A DNA stretch of 64,000 bases from Flavobacteriaceae bacterium. GTDB lineage: Bacteria > Bacteroidota > Bacteroidia > Flavobacteriales > Flavobacteriaceae. The DNA is taken from contig CANCPC010000002.1 in the NCBI GenBank assembly GCA_947379965.1, forward strand, positions 1 to 64,000. The letters run 5' to 3'. Numbering within the stretch: the stretch's first letter is position 1; each line of letters starts with the position of its first letter. The notes under the pieces were generated by a model. That model made no database searches, had not been told where the DNA came from, and saw only the letters and a list, made by a program, of their open reading frames with translations. Below, piece by piece: positions 36,328 through 46,367 of this stretch. The position numbers were made by a program, and so were the translations under genes.

Positions 36328-39189
36328 TTATTGTTTGATAAACTTCATAACTTTAACTTCATTATTTGCATTAATTGCTTCAACAAAATACATTCCTGTT
36401 TTCAAATCACTCACGTCATATTGATATGTGGTGGATTGATTAGGATTAAAACTTTTTACCAATTGCCCCGTCAAAGAATACAATTGCACTTTTGATATTT
36501 CGGTATTAATAATAAAATAATTTGATGATGGGTTAGGATACAAATGAATTTCCTCCAGAAAGTCAAAATTCTTGGTAGCTAAAGTTGCCGTTTTATTACC
36601 ATAAATTTTAAATCCGCCTGACACAACAGCTATTGGTGCATTCAAATCGGTTACATTAATACTGCTATTATCCATTAAGTTATACCAAGTACCCGTATAA
36701 GGAAAACTTGGTACTATCGTTAAATCAGCAACCGAAAAATTAGCCAAAATGACTACATTTTTTAACTGATTTGTAGATAACGTATTGTCATATACAAAAA
36801 CTCTTTGTCTAACAACATTATTACCACCATCACCGCTTATAGAATAGGAACCATTAAAAACAGGATTATTTCTTTTCATGTCAATCATTTTTGACCAATT
36901 GTTGTAAATCTGCAATCTTTCAAAGGTGGTAAGCCAATTGTTTGTCCATTGCGGTTGAGGCTTAGTAGATAATTTACAATCGCCAGTTATAACGTCAGTA
37001 TCCGTATTTACAGTTCCATCAGTGCAGGTGAAAATGGAATTATTCATTCCTAAATCGGCAAAACCATAAATCATTTTTGGTCCTGGAACCAAAAGAGAAA
37101 TGGCACCAATTGCTGACATTCTATTCAAAGAATTATTCAAGTTGTTGAAAGGTGTAGTTGCATTTTGATTCCCATAAGCCATTGCCGAATACATTAATCT
37201 TTCTTTATCGTGACTTTCTGGATAACCAATCAATCTTTTTGCAGTAAATCCATGAGCATCAGCGCCAATTCTGGTAATATCGGCTCCTGTGGAATACCCC
37301 TCTATTAATTGAGTGTAGGGATACGTCAATTCTCCCCACATCATCACCCCTTTACTTGGCGTTTCATTTAGTCTATAATTTGCCCATTGTTGCTCTTCTG
37401 TATCTAACCCAAGATGTTCAAAAATTACATAATGATAGGGATCTAGAGACCATGAATAATCAGCATATGCTTTTAAAACAGCAACTCTATCTGCTTGATA
37501 GGCATCAGTACAAGCGCCATCTGCAGCACTACAATTTTGAGTAAAACCTTTAGTTAAATCCCAACGAAATCCATCAATCTTAAATTCTGTAATCCATTGA
37601 TTAATAACTCTTTTTACATAGTAATTTGTATAAGTAGAGGAATGATTAAAATCATTTCCTACACTATATGCATGTTTTGCTACCGTATTAAAGTAAGGAT
37701 TATCAGTTGCAGGTGCTCCATATCCTGAATTAGATGGATCAACTTGCCACATTCTCACCATCGGGTTTCTACCAAAAGCATGGTTTAAAGCTACGTCTAA
37801 TATAACTGCAATACCGTTTTGGTGACATAAATCAACAAACTCTTGCATTTTTGCTTTAGTGCCATAAAATTTATCCAAAGCCATATGAAAGCATGGATTA
37901 TAACCCCAACCCTCATTCCCTTCAAATTCCATAACAGGCATCAATTCGATAGCATTAATATTCAGTTTTTTAAAATAACCGATTCTATTAATTAAAGATT
38001 GAAAAGTTCTATTAGAATCAAAATCACGAATTAAAACTTCATAAACCACTAAATTATCTTTACTTGGTTTTACGAAACTTGTGGTAGCATTACTCCAATT
38101 ATATGGAGTCTGTCCCGTTTGTAAAACCGTAACTTCAAATTCTTGCCCGGCAGGATAGACCGGCATATTAGGATAATTTGCAGCCGGGATAGTTGAGTCA
38201 TCATAAGGTGAAAGAACTAAGGTAGAATAGGGATCTGCGACTTTAATAACCGACTGTGAATTTGTTGTTGGTGTTTGATCAACAACCCAATACTGAAAGG
38301 TATTGATTGATCCCGAAACTAAACCGGTTAGCTCTAACCAAAATTTACTTGAAATAGGGTCTTTTTTCATTAAATAACTTGTCCCTGGAACATAGTTATT
38401 AAAACTCCCTGCAACATATACAAAATCTTTTCCAGGTGCGGTTAATACCAAAGTTGCCTTGGTTGCATCCCCTGCATTATAATTGATACCATCCTCAAGA
38501 CCAGAAGGCATAGTTGCAGAAACGGTTCCTCCATTTACAATTACCGAAAATTTCTTTGAAAAAGTAGTTGCTCCTTGTACAATTTGTAATTCGTAATTTT
38601 TATTGATTGTAATATTAGAATCGGTATAACTGTATGTTGAACCAGATGCTGTATTTATACTCACTCCATTTGCCAAAAGGTTATAGGATGCATTTCCGTT
38701 AGTATTATTAGCGGTTATAGCTAAATTTTGGCCCGAGTTAATAATTGTATTACTATTTTCAGCTGGAGATAGTAAATTAGATTGAAAAGCACCCACATTC
38801 AATGACAAATTGGTTGATTGTGCATTTCCAAGATCATTTCTAAAAACTAGATTAATTTTGGTAATTGATCCAACAGGATTTCCATAAAAAGCAAGAATAG
38901 ATGGTGTTAAATCAAGTTTATATACTGTGCCTGAAACTAAAGTTAAATGAGGTTGATTTGTATTATTCCCCCAACTACCAATTACGTTTTGCCAAGCAGT
39001 TCCATTAAGTGTAACCCCAGTATGCACATAAATAACACCAGTATAAGTCGCTAATGGTGTCCCAGCTTTGTCAAAAAGAATTGTGGCCGATGCCGTTGCA
39101 TCAGGAGTTGTTCCACCTTGCCAGGAAACTTGCGAAAAAGAGTGTATTGATATAAAACATATCAATACAATTAAGAATATTTTTTTCAT
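36328..39189 (-). CDS. Secreted GH13 alpha-amylase-family protein with T9SS type A C-terminal domain
   Basis: IELMPVMEFEGNEGWGYNP, VILDVALNHAFGRNP, DGFRWDLTKGF; C-terminus LYPNPSSNYFIINTEISKVQLYSLTGQLVKSF...DLKTGMYFVEAINANNEVKVMKFIKQ. Confidence 0.92.
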   Translation of the reverse strand: MKKIFLIVLICFISIHSFSQVSWQGGTTPDATASATILFDKAGTPLATYTGVIYVHTGVTLNGTAWQNVIGSWGNNTNQPHLTLVSGTVYKLDLTPSILAFYGNPVGSITKINLVFRNDLGNAQSTNLSLNVGAFQSNLLSPAENSNTIINSGQNLAITANNTNGNASYNLLANGVSINTASGSTYSYTDSNITINKNYELQIVQGATTFSKKFSVIVNGGTVSATMPSGLEDGINYNAGDATKATLVLTAPGKDFVYVAGSFNNYVPGTSYLMKKDPISSKFWLELTGLVSGSINTFQYWVVDQTPTTNSQSVIKVADPYSTLVLSPYDDSTIPAANYPNMPVYPAGQEFEVTVLQTGQTPYNWSNATTSFVKPSKDNLVVYEVLIRDFDSNRTFQSLINRIGYFKKLNINAIELMPVMEFEGNEGWGYNPCFHMALDKFYGTKAKMQEFVDLCHQNGIAVILDVALNHAFGRNPMVRMWQVDPSNSGYGAPATDNPYFNTVAKHAYSVGNDFNHSSTYTNYYVKRVINQWITEFKIDGFRWDLTKGFTQNCSAADGACTDAYQADRVAVLKAYADYSWSLDPYHYVIFEHLGLDTEEQQWANYRLNETPSKGVMMWGELTYPYTQLIEGYSTGADITRIGADAHGFTAKRLIGYPESHDKERLMYSAMAYGNQNATTPFNNLNNSLNRMSAIGAISLLVPGPKMIYGFADLGMNNSIFTCTDGTVNTDTDVITGDCKLSTKPQPQWTNNWLTTFERLQIYNNWSKMIDMKRNNPVFNGSYSISGDGGNNVVRQRVFVYDNTLSTNQLKNVVILANFSVADLTIVPSFPYTGTWYNLMDNSSINVTDLNAPIAVVSGGFKIYGNKTATLATKNFDFLEEIHLYPNPSSNYFIINTEISKVQLYSLTGQLVKSFNPNQSTTYQYDVSDLKTGMYFVEAINANNEVKVMKFIKQ

Positions 39190-39229
39190 CTGTATAAGTT
39201 TATTAATTAAAAACCTTATCATTAACAAA

Positions 39230-39268
39230 AGGCAACAAAGGGCTACCTATTTCTAGGAAGCCCTTTTG
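39230..39268 (-). terminator. Hairpin between susE-like and amylase genes
   Basis: AAAGGGCT-a-CCTA-tttc-TAGG-a-AGCCCTTT with internal inverted repeat. Confidence 0.65.
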
Positions 39269-39291
39269 TTAGCTTTTGGAATATATTCCTA

Positions 39292-40362
39292 TTATTGTTT
39301 AACTAAACTATACGTATAGTTTCTTGGACTTGACAAATCTAAAGTAATCAAATAAGTTCCTGCAGCAACTGCGATATTATCACCACCGTACTCCAAACTA
39401 CCATTAGCTCCTGTATCACCAAAGTTAATATCCCAACCATTATTAGCTCTAAATTTAATACTCGCTTTTGTAAGTACTGCAGTTACAGTCCATACTTTAG
39501 TAGTTGGATTATAAGTCATTGGAGTTTCTGTACCCCATCCACCTTGAGTAGCATCGCCAATAATAGCCCAAGTTGTTTTAGTTAAGCTATACGTTTTAGT
39601 TGTAGTGTTTGCATTTACTTTATAGTATCCAGCATTCAATCCAATGTTTGATCCAGAAGCACTTAAAGCACCTGAGAAAGAACCATCATCACCAAAATTT
39701 GTTCCATTCCAATCTGCTTGAGTTGAAAATTTAAAACCATTATTTGGAGCTGCTTGAGCAGACGCAACATTTATATATCCTTCAAAATCAGCATTCCCGT
39801 ATCCTGTAGAAGCTAATTGAGGAGCCGAAGATTGAGACCAATTTGATCCGTAACCTGAATCAGCTTGATAGCTACCTGGTAACCATAAGTGTGGAGTAGC
39901 AGTTGTGTATGGGGTAATAGCAATTGGCACTGCTGCAGAATTCATTACTGCATAACCTGTTGCTGATGATTGAACTCTTACAATAAAATTTGCAGGAGCA
40001 TAAGGAGTAGCTCCAAGTGCTAAACATGCAACATTTAATGCTTGTTGAGAAACTGAAGCTTGATTAGCATTGTTAGCACCTCCAATAACTTCAGCTTTAC
40101 TGAAATCTCCACCTACTTTATCTATTTGCAAAGTATAAGTTACTACTACATTACCACCGTAGTTGGCAGAAGTCCAAACAAAACGTTCTGCTTGTTGTGT
40201 CATAGTTGCTGGCAATAACACATATGCACTACCACTATTGGGTGCTGAAAGAACTGGTTTATCTATTCCTTTTATTACTGGTCTATCTTGTACGTCACTA
40301 GTTGTACATGAGATTACTAAAATCCCCATTAGTGCAATTAAAAATCTTGTTATATTTTTCAT
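39292..40362 (-). CDS. SusE/SusF-family outer-membrane starch-binding lipoprotein
   Basis: Lipobox MGILVISCTTS, SusE N-terminal region, two tandem starch-binding-like repeats. Confidence 0.88.
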   Translation of the reverse strand: MKNITRFLIALMGILVISCTTSDVQDRPVIKGIDKPVLSAPNSGSAYVLLPATMTQQAERFVWTSANYGGNVVVTYTLQIDKVGGDFSKAEVIGGANNANQASVSQQALNVACLALGATPYAPANFIVRVQSSATGYAVMNSAAVPIAITPYTTATPHLWLPGSYQADSGYGSNWSQSSAPQLASTGYGNADFEGYINVASAQAAPNNGFKFSTQADWNGTNFGDDGSFSGALSASGSNIGLNAGYYKVNANTTTKTYSLTKTTWAIIGDATQGGWGTETPMTYNPTTKVWTVTAVLTKASIKFRANNGWDINFGDTGANGSLEYGGDNIAVAAGTYLITLDLSSPRNYTYSLVKQ

Positions 40363-40386
40363 TTTTAAATAATTTTTTAATTAATA

Positions 40387-41991
40387 TTAGTATCCTGGAT
40401 TTTGCAATAAATTTTGATTAGCACCTATTGCATTTGAAGGTATTGGGTAAATGTCTCTAAAACCTGGTGTTGGAGCCCCGCTTGCTACGTTTCCTTTCCA
40501 AGGCCATATGTAAGTACTTCCTGTAAATTGTCCAAAACGAACTAAGTCTGTTCTTCTTTGTCCTTCCCAATACAATTCTCTACCTCTTTCATCAAGAATA
40601 AATTGTAAAGTTAAATCGCCACTTGAAATTCGACCTGTTGTATTACCATAGGCTCTATCTCTTAATGCATTTACATAGCCTAGGGCCGTAGCAGCAGAAC
40701 CTCCACCACCTCTAAGAACACATTCTGCATAGATTAAGTAAGCATCTGCTAGACGGAACATTGGGAAATCGGTATCAGCAAAATTACCACTAGAATCAGA
40801 ACCTTTTGCTCCAGTAGAAGTTAAATTACTCCATTTAGTAATGGCATAACCATCTGTGAATGTGCCTACATCAGTTATGTTTATATTTTGTCCAGCTGTA
40901 TAAAACTGTTTTCTAGAATCATTGTCCATTCCATTAAATTTACCCACAAAAGAAGATGTTGTTCTAATACCTCCCCAACCACCATTAATTCCAAAATTAG
41001 CGGCAGGCATACTTCCACCAACAGCGGCATGAATCAAATACGTCGTACCACCATAGGTTTGTGTATTAATACCATCATAAGAAACAGCAAAAATGATTTC
41101 ATTTTGAGCACCATTTTTATTGTTATCTGCCAAAAATAAATTTTTATACTTAGGACTTAAAGAATAAGATGTATTTGTAATTACTTTAGTAATTGATGTC
41201 AATGCATCTGCACTTCTATCCGTTCCTACGTATACTTTAGCATTCATCAATACTTTAGCTTTTAGCATCCAAGCGGCCGCTTTATCAACTCTATATTGTT
41301 CGTTAGTGTTTGGGTCTTTCAAATCAGTTACCAAATCTGTTAACTCTTTTTCTACAAAATCAAACAATTGTACTCTAGTAGCATAAGCGGGCAAATGATA
41401 CGTTATAGGAGAATCTTCTGTTTCCAAAGAACCACCACCAAACATATCAATTAAATGCCAGTAGCTCAAGGCTCTTAAAAAACGAGCTTCTGCTCTATAC
41501 GTTTTGATATCGGTCAATAAAGTCCCTGAAACATTTCTTGCGGCTAATTTAGCATCGGTTGTTTGTCTTAAAAACTCGTTGCAATTGGTAATTTGAAATG
41601 CCAATCTTGAGTAGGTAGCATAAATAAACCCATCTGAAGAAGACCATGTTTGACCATGAAAATCTTTAATAGTTCCATCATTCCATCCGATAACAGCTTC
41701 GTCAGTTGATAATTCCTGAGCGTTCCAATACCCTCTAATGTATTGACTAAATCCTTCGTCAATTCCTGATATATCAGCACTTCCAGCAGGTCCTTGCTGT
41801 CCTGTTGTTGCTAAACCAGCATACAATTTTGCTAAAAATTGTTTATACGATGCAGGGTTGGTAAAAAGTGCCTCTGCATCTTGAGAACTTCCACTTGGTG
41901 GAGTCGTATTTAGTTCATTAGTACATGAAGCAAATACTATCACCGTAAGCAAAGTTGCTACACTTAATAATTTTGTTATAACTCTTTTCAT
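40387..41991 (-). CDS. SusD/RagB family nutrient-binding lipoprotein
   Basis: Lipobox IVFASCTNELNT; FILDERGRELYWEGQRRTDLVRFGQF; YPIPSNAIGANQNLLQNPGY. Confidence 0.95.
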   Translation of the reverse strand: MKRVITKLLSVATLLTVIVFASCTNELNTTPPSGSSQDAEALFTNPASYKQFLAKLYAGLATTGQQGPAGSADISGIDEGFSQYIRGYWNAQELSTDEAVIGWNDGTIKDFHGQTWSSSDGFIYATYSRLAFQITNCNEFLRQTTDAKLAARNVSGTLLTDIKTYRAEARFLRALSYWHLIDMFGGGSLETEDSPITYHLPAYATRVQLFDFVEKELTDLVTDLKDPNTNEQYRVDKAAAWMLKAKVLMNAKVYVGTDRSADALTSITKVITNTSYSLSPKYKNLFLADNNKNGAQNEIIFAVSYDGINTQTYGGTTYLIHAAVGGSMPAANFGINGGWGGIRTTSSFVGKFNGMDNDSRKQFYTAGQNINITDVGTFTDGYAITKWSNLTSTGAKGSDSSGNFADTDFPMFRLADAYLIYAECVLRGGGGSAATALGYVNALRDRAYGNTTGRISSGDLTLQFILDERGRELYWEGQRRTDLVRFGQFTGSTYIWPWKGNVASGAPTPGFRDIYPIPSNAIGANQNLLQNPGY

Positions 41992-42000
41992 AATGCTTTT

Positions 42001-44916
42001 TTAAAAATTTACATTTAATCCTAATGTGTACATTCTTGGTCTTGGATAGATGTTTTTATCTAAACCATTCGCAATTTCTGGATCAATTCCTTTATAAGGA
42101 GATAGAATCAAAAGGTTTTGTCCTCCTATAGATAATTTTGCATCCACTTTATTATCCAATACTTTTTTGAATGTATAGCCAATAGTAACATTATCTAACT
42201 TGATAAAGTTTGCTTTTTGTATATAATAATCAGAAAGGTATCTTTGAGTTGTAGCCGTTGTGAAATTAGTTTCTAACAAATTAGTTACCCCATTTGCTAA
42301 ATCCGTATTTCTAATCAAAACTTGACCACTCCATGCTAGAGCTGAATCTACGTTATTGTATACATAATTATTCCAGCTTCCTCTCCATGACATTGACATA
42401 TCCCAGTTTTTGTAGGCCACATTAGTAAACATTCCGTAAAAGATATCTGCAGCTGGTTTATGATAAACATATCTATCTCCGTTATCAATTTTTCCATCCG
42501 CATTTCTGTCAATGTATACTCCGTTAATAGGTTTACCATTAACACCATAAGCTTGCTCATATACAAAGAATGAATTTGGAGCATATCCTACTTGATTTAC
42601 TAAAATTTGGTTGCCAATACCTCCGTTAATAGTATCTCCGGATGGCAAACCTAAATTACTTGCTCCGGGAATCAATGAAGTGATTTTAGAATTTTGAAGC
42701 GTAACGTTTCCTCCAATAGACCAAGTTATATCGTCTGTTTTAACCGGTACAACTTCACCAGTAATTTCTATCCCTTGATTTTTCATACTTCCAACATTGT
42801 AATTATCATAATTTGAGAATCCAAAAAACGAAGGATTAGGAATATAAGCTAATAAATCTTGTGTACGTTTTTCATAAACATCAATAGTAGCATTTAATCT
42901 ATTGTTAAAAAACCCTAAATCAAGTCCTGCATTTGAAGTAGTTGTTTGCTCCCATTTCAAGTTTGAATTATATGGTTGAGGTCTAACAGTTGTATAAAAA
43001 GTATTCCCTAATTGATATTGAGCCGCAGTATTTGAATTCAAATACAAAGGAATAGAAGGATAAGTAGTTACATTTTGTTGACCCGTAACTCCCCAACCCA
43101 AACGCAATTTAAGGTTTGAAATACTTTCAACATTTTTAACAAAACTTTCATCCTTAATTTTCCAAGCAAATGCTACAGAAGGAAAATTAGACCATTTGTA
43201 TGCTGGAGCAAATCTTGAAGTTCCATCTCTACGCAAAGTAGCTGTCAAAATATATTTATCAGCTATATTAAAGATTCCTCTACCAAAAAAAGATTGAAGA
43301 TTGATGATTTCTGGTGTAGTAACATCAGCTACAGTAATACCAGTAGAATATGTTGTAGATCTATTATCATAAGTTCTATTAAAATTTTGATAGTTGTAAC
43401 CACCAGTAAATTCTACAGATCCTTTTATAATTGACAAGTCTTTTTTATAATTAAGAAACAAATCCATTAAAACATTCTTTTTGTCTTCAGTTTTATTATA
43501 CGAATTACCTCTTGTACTGGTATTATAATAATCCAATGAAGTGTTTCCAAAACTTCTTCCTGATTGATAGTCATACCCTACATTAGCAACTAATTTTAAA
43601 TCAGGTAAAAAATGAAGTTTGTACTCAGTCAATACGTTTCCAATACTTCTTGTTGAACTTCCCCTATTTACAAATTGATTCAATAATGAAACAGGATTCG
43701 CTCCTGCCAATGGAGCAGTAGCGTAATTCCATTGATGATAAGTTCCATCTGCATTATAAATCGCTTGAGTAGGATCATAAGTAACCGCAGCTCCAATAGC
43801 ACCTTGATTACTATAATTATTTTCCATCAACGAAGATTTGTTATTCAACTCAACTCGCAAATGATTGTCAAAAAACTTTCCAATTACGTTAGCAGAAAGT
43901 GTTGTTCTTTGAAATGAATCTTTAATTAATAACCCTTTCATGTCTGTAAAACCCATAGAAGCTCTATAAGTAATCAAATCAGACCCGCCAGATAATGACA
44001 CATTATGATCAGTGCCTATTGCTGTTTTATAGATTTCTTTTTGCCAATTCGTATCCGCTCTTCCCAATAATGCTATTTGAGCATTATTTCCATTCCCACC
44101 TACATAAGCTCTAAATTGATAAGGACTTAAATTATCAGCCGTTTTTGCAATTGTACTAACCGAAAGATTTCCGTTATAGTTGATTTGAATTTCTCCAGAT
44201 TTCCCTTTTTTAGTAGTAATAATAATTACACCATTCGAAGCACGGGAACCATAGATAGCAGTTGCAGAAGCATCTTTCAAAATCGTCACCGATTCAATAT
44301 CGTTTTGATTGATGGTTGCCAATGGGTTTTTTCCCCCTTGAATACCATTATCAACTGGAATACCGTCAATAACATATAAAGGATCATTACTTGCATTTAA
44401 TGAAGAACCTCCTCTAATTCGAATTGTTGCTCCTTCTCCTGGAGAACCACCGTTGCTAGTTACTTGTAAACCCGCAACTTTTCCTTGAAGCATTTGGTCT
44501 ACTGCAACAACTGGTCCTTTATTAAAATCTTTTGTTGAAATTGTAGTAACCGAACCTGTCGCGTCTTTTTTCTTAACAGTTCCGTAACCTACTTGCACAA
44601 CCACTTCTTTTAACTGACTTGCATCTTCTTCAAGAGCTATAGTTAATGCCTTTTGATTGTTGAAATCAACGGTTTGGCTTTTGTATCCAATGAATGAAAA
44701 AACGATTTTTTCGCCTTTCTTAACATTTGACAATTGAAACTTTCCGTCAAGATCTGTCGAAGTGCCTCTGGCACTACCTTGTACATTTACATTTACCCCT
44801 GGTAATGGCTGTCCCGATACTTTATCATGAACTGAACCACTAAATGTGTTCTGAGCCAGAACACAAAAAGGAAGGAGTAGCAATAAAAATAACAACTTTT
44901 TGTAAATTGTTTTCAT
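42001..44916 (-). CDS. SusC/RagA family TonB-linked outer-membrane protein
   Basis: Carboxypeptidase-like N-domain GSVHDKVSGQPLPGVNVNVQGSARGTSTDLDGKF; IRIRGGSSLNASNDPLYVIDGIPVD; DIESVTILKDASATAIYGSRASNGVIIITTKKGK. Confidence 0.97.
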   Translation of the reverse strand: MKTIYKKLLFLLLLLPFCVLAQNTFSGSVHDKVSGQPLPGVNVNVQGSARGTSTDLDGKFQLSNVKKGEKIVFSFIGYKSQTVDFNNQKALTIALEEDASQLKEVVVQVGYGTVKKKDATGSVTTISTKDFNKGPVVAVDQMLQGKVAGLQVTSNGGSPGEGATIRIRGGSSLNASNDPLYVIDGIPVDNGIQGGKNPLATINQNDIESVTILKDASATAIYGSRASNGVIIITTKKGKSGEIQINYNGNLSVSTIAKTADNLSPYQFRAYVGGNGNNAQIALLGRADTNWQKEIYKTAIGTDHNVSLSGGSDLITYRASMGFTDMKGLLIKDSFQRTTLSANVIGKFFDNHLRVELNNKSSLMENNYSNQGAIGAAVTYDPTQAIYNADGTYHQWNYATAPLAGANPVSLLNQFVNRGSSTRSIGNVLTEYKLHFLPDLKLVANVGYDYQSGRSFGNTSLDYYNTSTRGNSYNKTEDKKNVLMDLFLNYKKDLSIIKGSVEFTGGYNYQNFNRTYDNRSTTYSTGITVADVTTPEIINLQSFFGRGIFNIADKYILTATLRRDGTSRFAPAYKWSNFPSVAFAWKIKDESFVKNVESISNLKLRLGWGVTGQQNVTTYPSIPLYLNSNTAAQYQLGNTFYTTVRPQPYNSNLKWEQTTTSNAGLDLGFFNNRLNATIDVYEKRTQDLLAYIPNPSFFGFSNYDNYNVGSMKNQGIEITGEVVPVKTDDITWSIGGNVTLQNSKITSLIPGASNLGLPSGDTINGGIGNQILVNQVGYAPNSFFVYEQAYGVNGKPINGVYIDRNADGKIDNGDRYVYHKPAADIFYGMFTNVAYKNWDMSMSWRGSWNNYVYNNVDSALAWSGQVLIRNTDLANGVTNLLETNFTTATTQRYLSDYYIQKANFIKLDNVTIGYTFKKVLDNKVDAKLSIGGQNLLILSPYKGIDPEIANGLDKNIYPRPRMYTLGLNVNF

Positions 44917-45141
44917 ACTTTTTGTTTAAGTTAATTTGGTTTTAATTTGTATTTACCTTTACTTCGAATGTTAAATTTAAGTAAATTTTAATACTCCCGA
45001 CAAATAACTTTTTTACATGGTTACGAAAACGTGGTAGTGTTGAAAACTTTATTATTTAGAGAAATATTTAAGGCTAATTTTGGCATTCTTTAAATATAAT
45101 CTTATCTTTATTATGAATATGATTTTTATCCATTTTACCCT

Positions 45142-46176
45142 ATGAAAAAAAAGGTAACGCTTAAACAAATTGCGAAAGAATTAGATGTGTCGATTTCAAC
45201 CGTTTCAAAATCGCTGAGAAATAGTTTAGAAATTGGTGAAGAAACAAGACTTAAAGTACAAGCTTTTGCAAAATTTTACCACTATAAACCCAACAATATA
45301 GCCCTTAGTTTAAAAAACAGAAAGACAAAAACTATTGGAATTATTATTCCTGAAATCGTACATTATTTCTTCTCTACCGTCATTAACGGAATAGAACATG
45401 TAGCCAACGAAAATGGCTATAGTGTTATCATTTGTTTATCAGACGATTCCTTTGACAAAGAAGTTCTAAATATGGAACTACTCGCTAACGGAAGTATCGA
45501 CGGGTTTATCATGTCACTTTCTAAAGAAACCCAACAAAAAAAAGATTTTCATCACATTAGCGAAGTAATTAATCAAGGTATGCCAGTAGTTATGTTTGAT
45601 AGAGTTACTAATGATATTCACTGTGATAAAGTAATCAATAATGATGAATTAGCCGCTTATGAAGCGGTACAAAGTTTAATAAATAAAGGAAGAAAAAAAA
45701 TAGCTCTTGTAACAACTGTTGATTATGTGAGTGTTGGAAAACTTAGAACTGACGGATATACTAAGGCGTTATTAGACCATAAAATTCTTTTTAACGAAGA
45801 CCTTATAATTAAAATTGAAAATATTGAGAATTGCGGAATAAAAATTGAAAAACTACTTCAAGACAAAGCCATCGACGCTGTTTTTGCGGTAAACGAATTA
45901 TTTGCTGTTACTATCATCAAAACCGCTAATAAAATGGGACTAAAAGTCCCTGAAGATCTAGCAGTTATCGCTTTTACAGACGGAATTATTTCAAAATATT
46001 CTACACCAACTATTACAACCATAAGTCAGAGAGGAATGGAAATGGGAAAGGTAGCCGCAAAAATTCTTATAGAAAGATTAGAATCCGAAGAAGAAGAATT
46101 AGAAGAAGACCAAGAAGAAACTTATAAAACAGTTGTTATTGAAACACGACTGATTGAAAGAGAATCAACCAATTAG
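45142..46176 (+). CDS. LacI-family transcriptional regulator
   Basis: MKKKVTLKQIAKELDVSISTVSKSLRNSLEIGEETRLKVQAFA HTH; periplasmic-binding-like core. Confidence 0.94.
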   Translation: MKKKVTLKQIAKELDVSISTVSKSLRNSLEIGEETRLKVQAFAKFYHYKPNNIALSLKNRKTKTIGIIIPEIVHYFFSTVINGIEHVANENGYSVIICLSDDSFDKEVLNMELLANGSIDGFIMSLSKETQQKKDFHHISEVINQGMPVVMFDRVTNDIHCDKVINNDELAAYEAVQSLINKGRKKIALVTTVDYVSVGKLRTDGYTKALLDHKILFNEDLIIKIENIENCGIKIEKLLQDKAIDAVFAVNELFAVTIIKTANKMGLKVPEDLAVIAFTDGIISKYSTPTITTISQRGMEMGKVAAKILIERLESEEEELEEDQEETYKTVVIETRLIERESTN

Positions 46177-46240
46177 CTTAAATGACAAATGATTTATCAA
46201 ACTATCACGTTGTAGTAAACCCTTTTTCAATTAATTCAAA

Positions 46241-46265
46241 ATTCATAATTCATAATTCATAATTC
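46241..46265. repeat. 8-bp tandem repeat (ATTCATAA)n
   Basis: ATTCATAATTCATAATTCATAATTC between the lacI-type and MFS genes. Confidence 0.85.
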
Positions 46266-46367
46266 TTTTAATATATTTACCCTTTCAAAACTTTTACTTT
46301 TACTTCGAAAAATAAGTTAAGTTTTGATAAGCAAGGAGCTTATCGTACATTCATTTAAAATACGATA

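Noticed and set aside
36107-36495. Opposed ORFs MIQIKTAVLKALPFLFES... (minus) and MIQIKTAVLLALPFLFES... (plus)
   Set aside because: The near-identical N-termini come from translating both arms of the 23-bp palindromic terminator; the minus ORF also overlaps acs.
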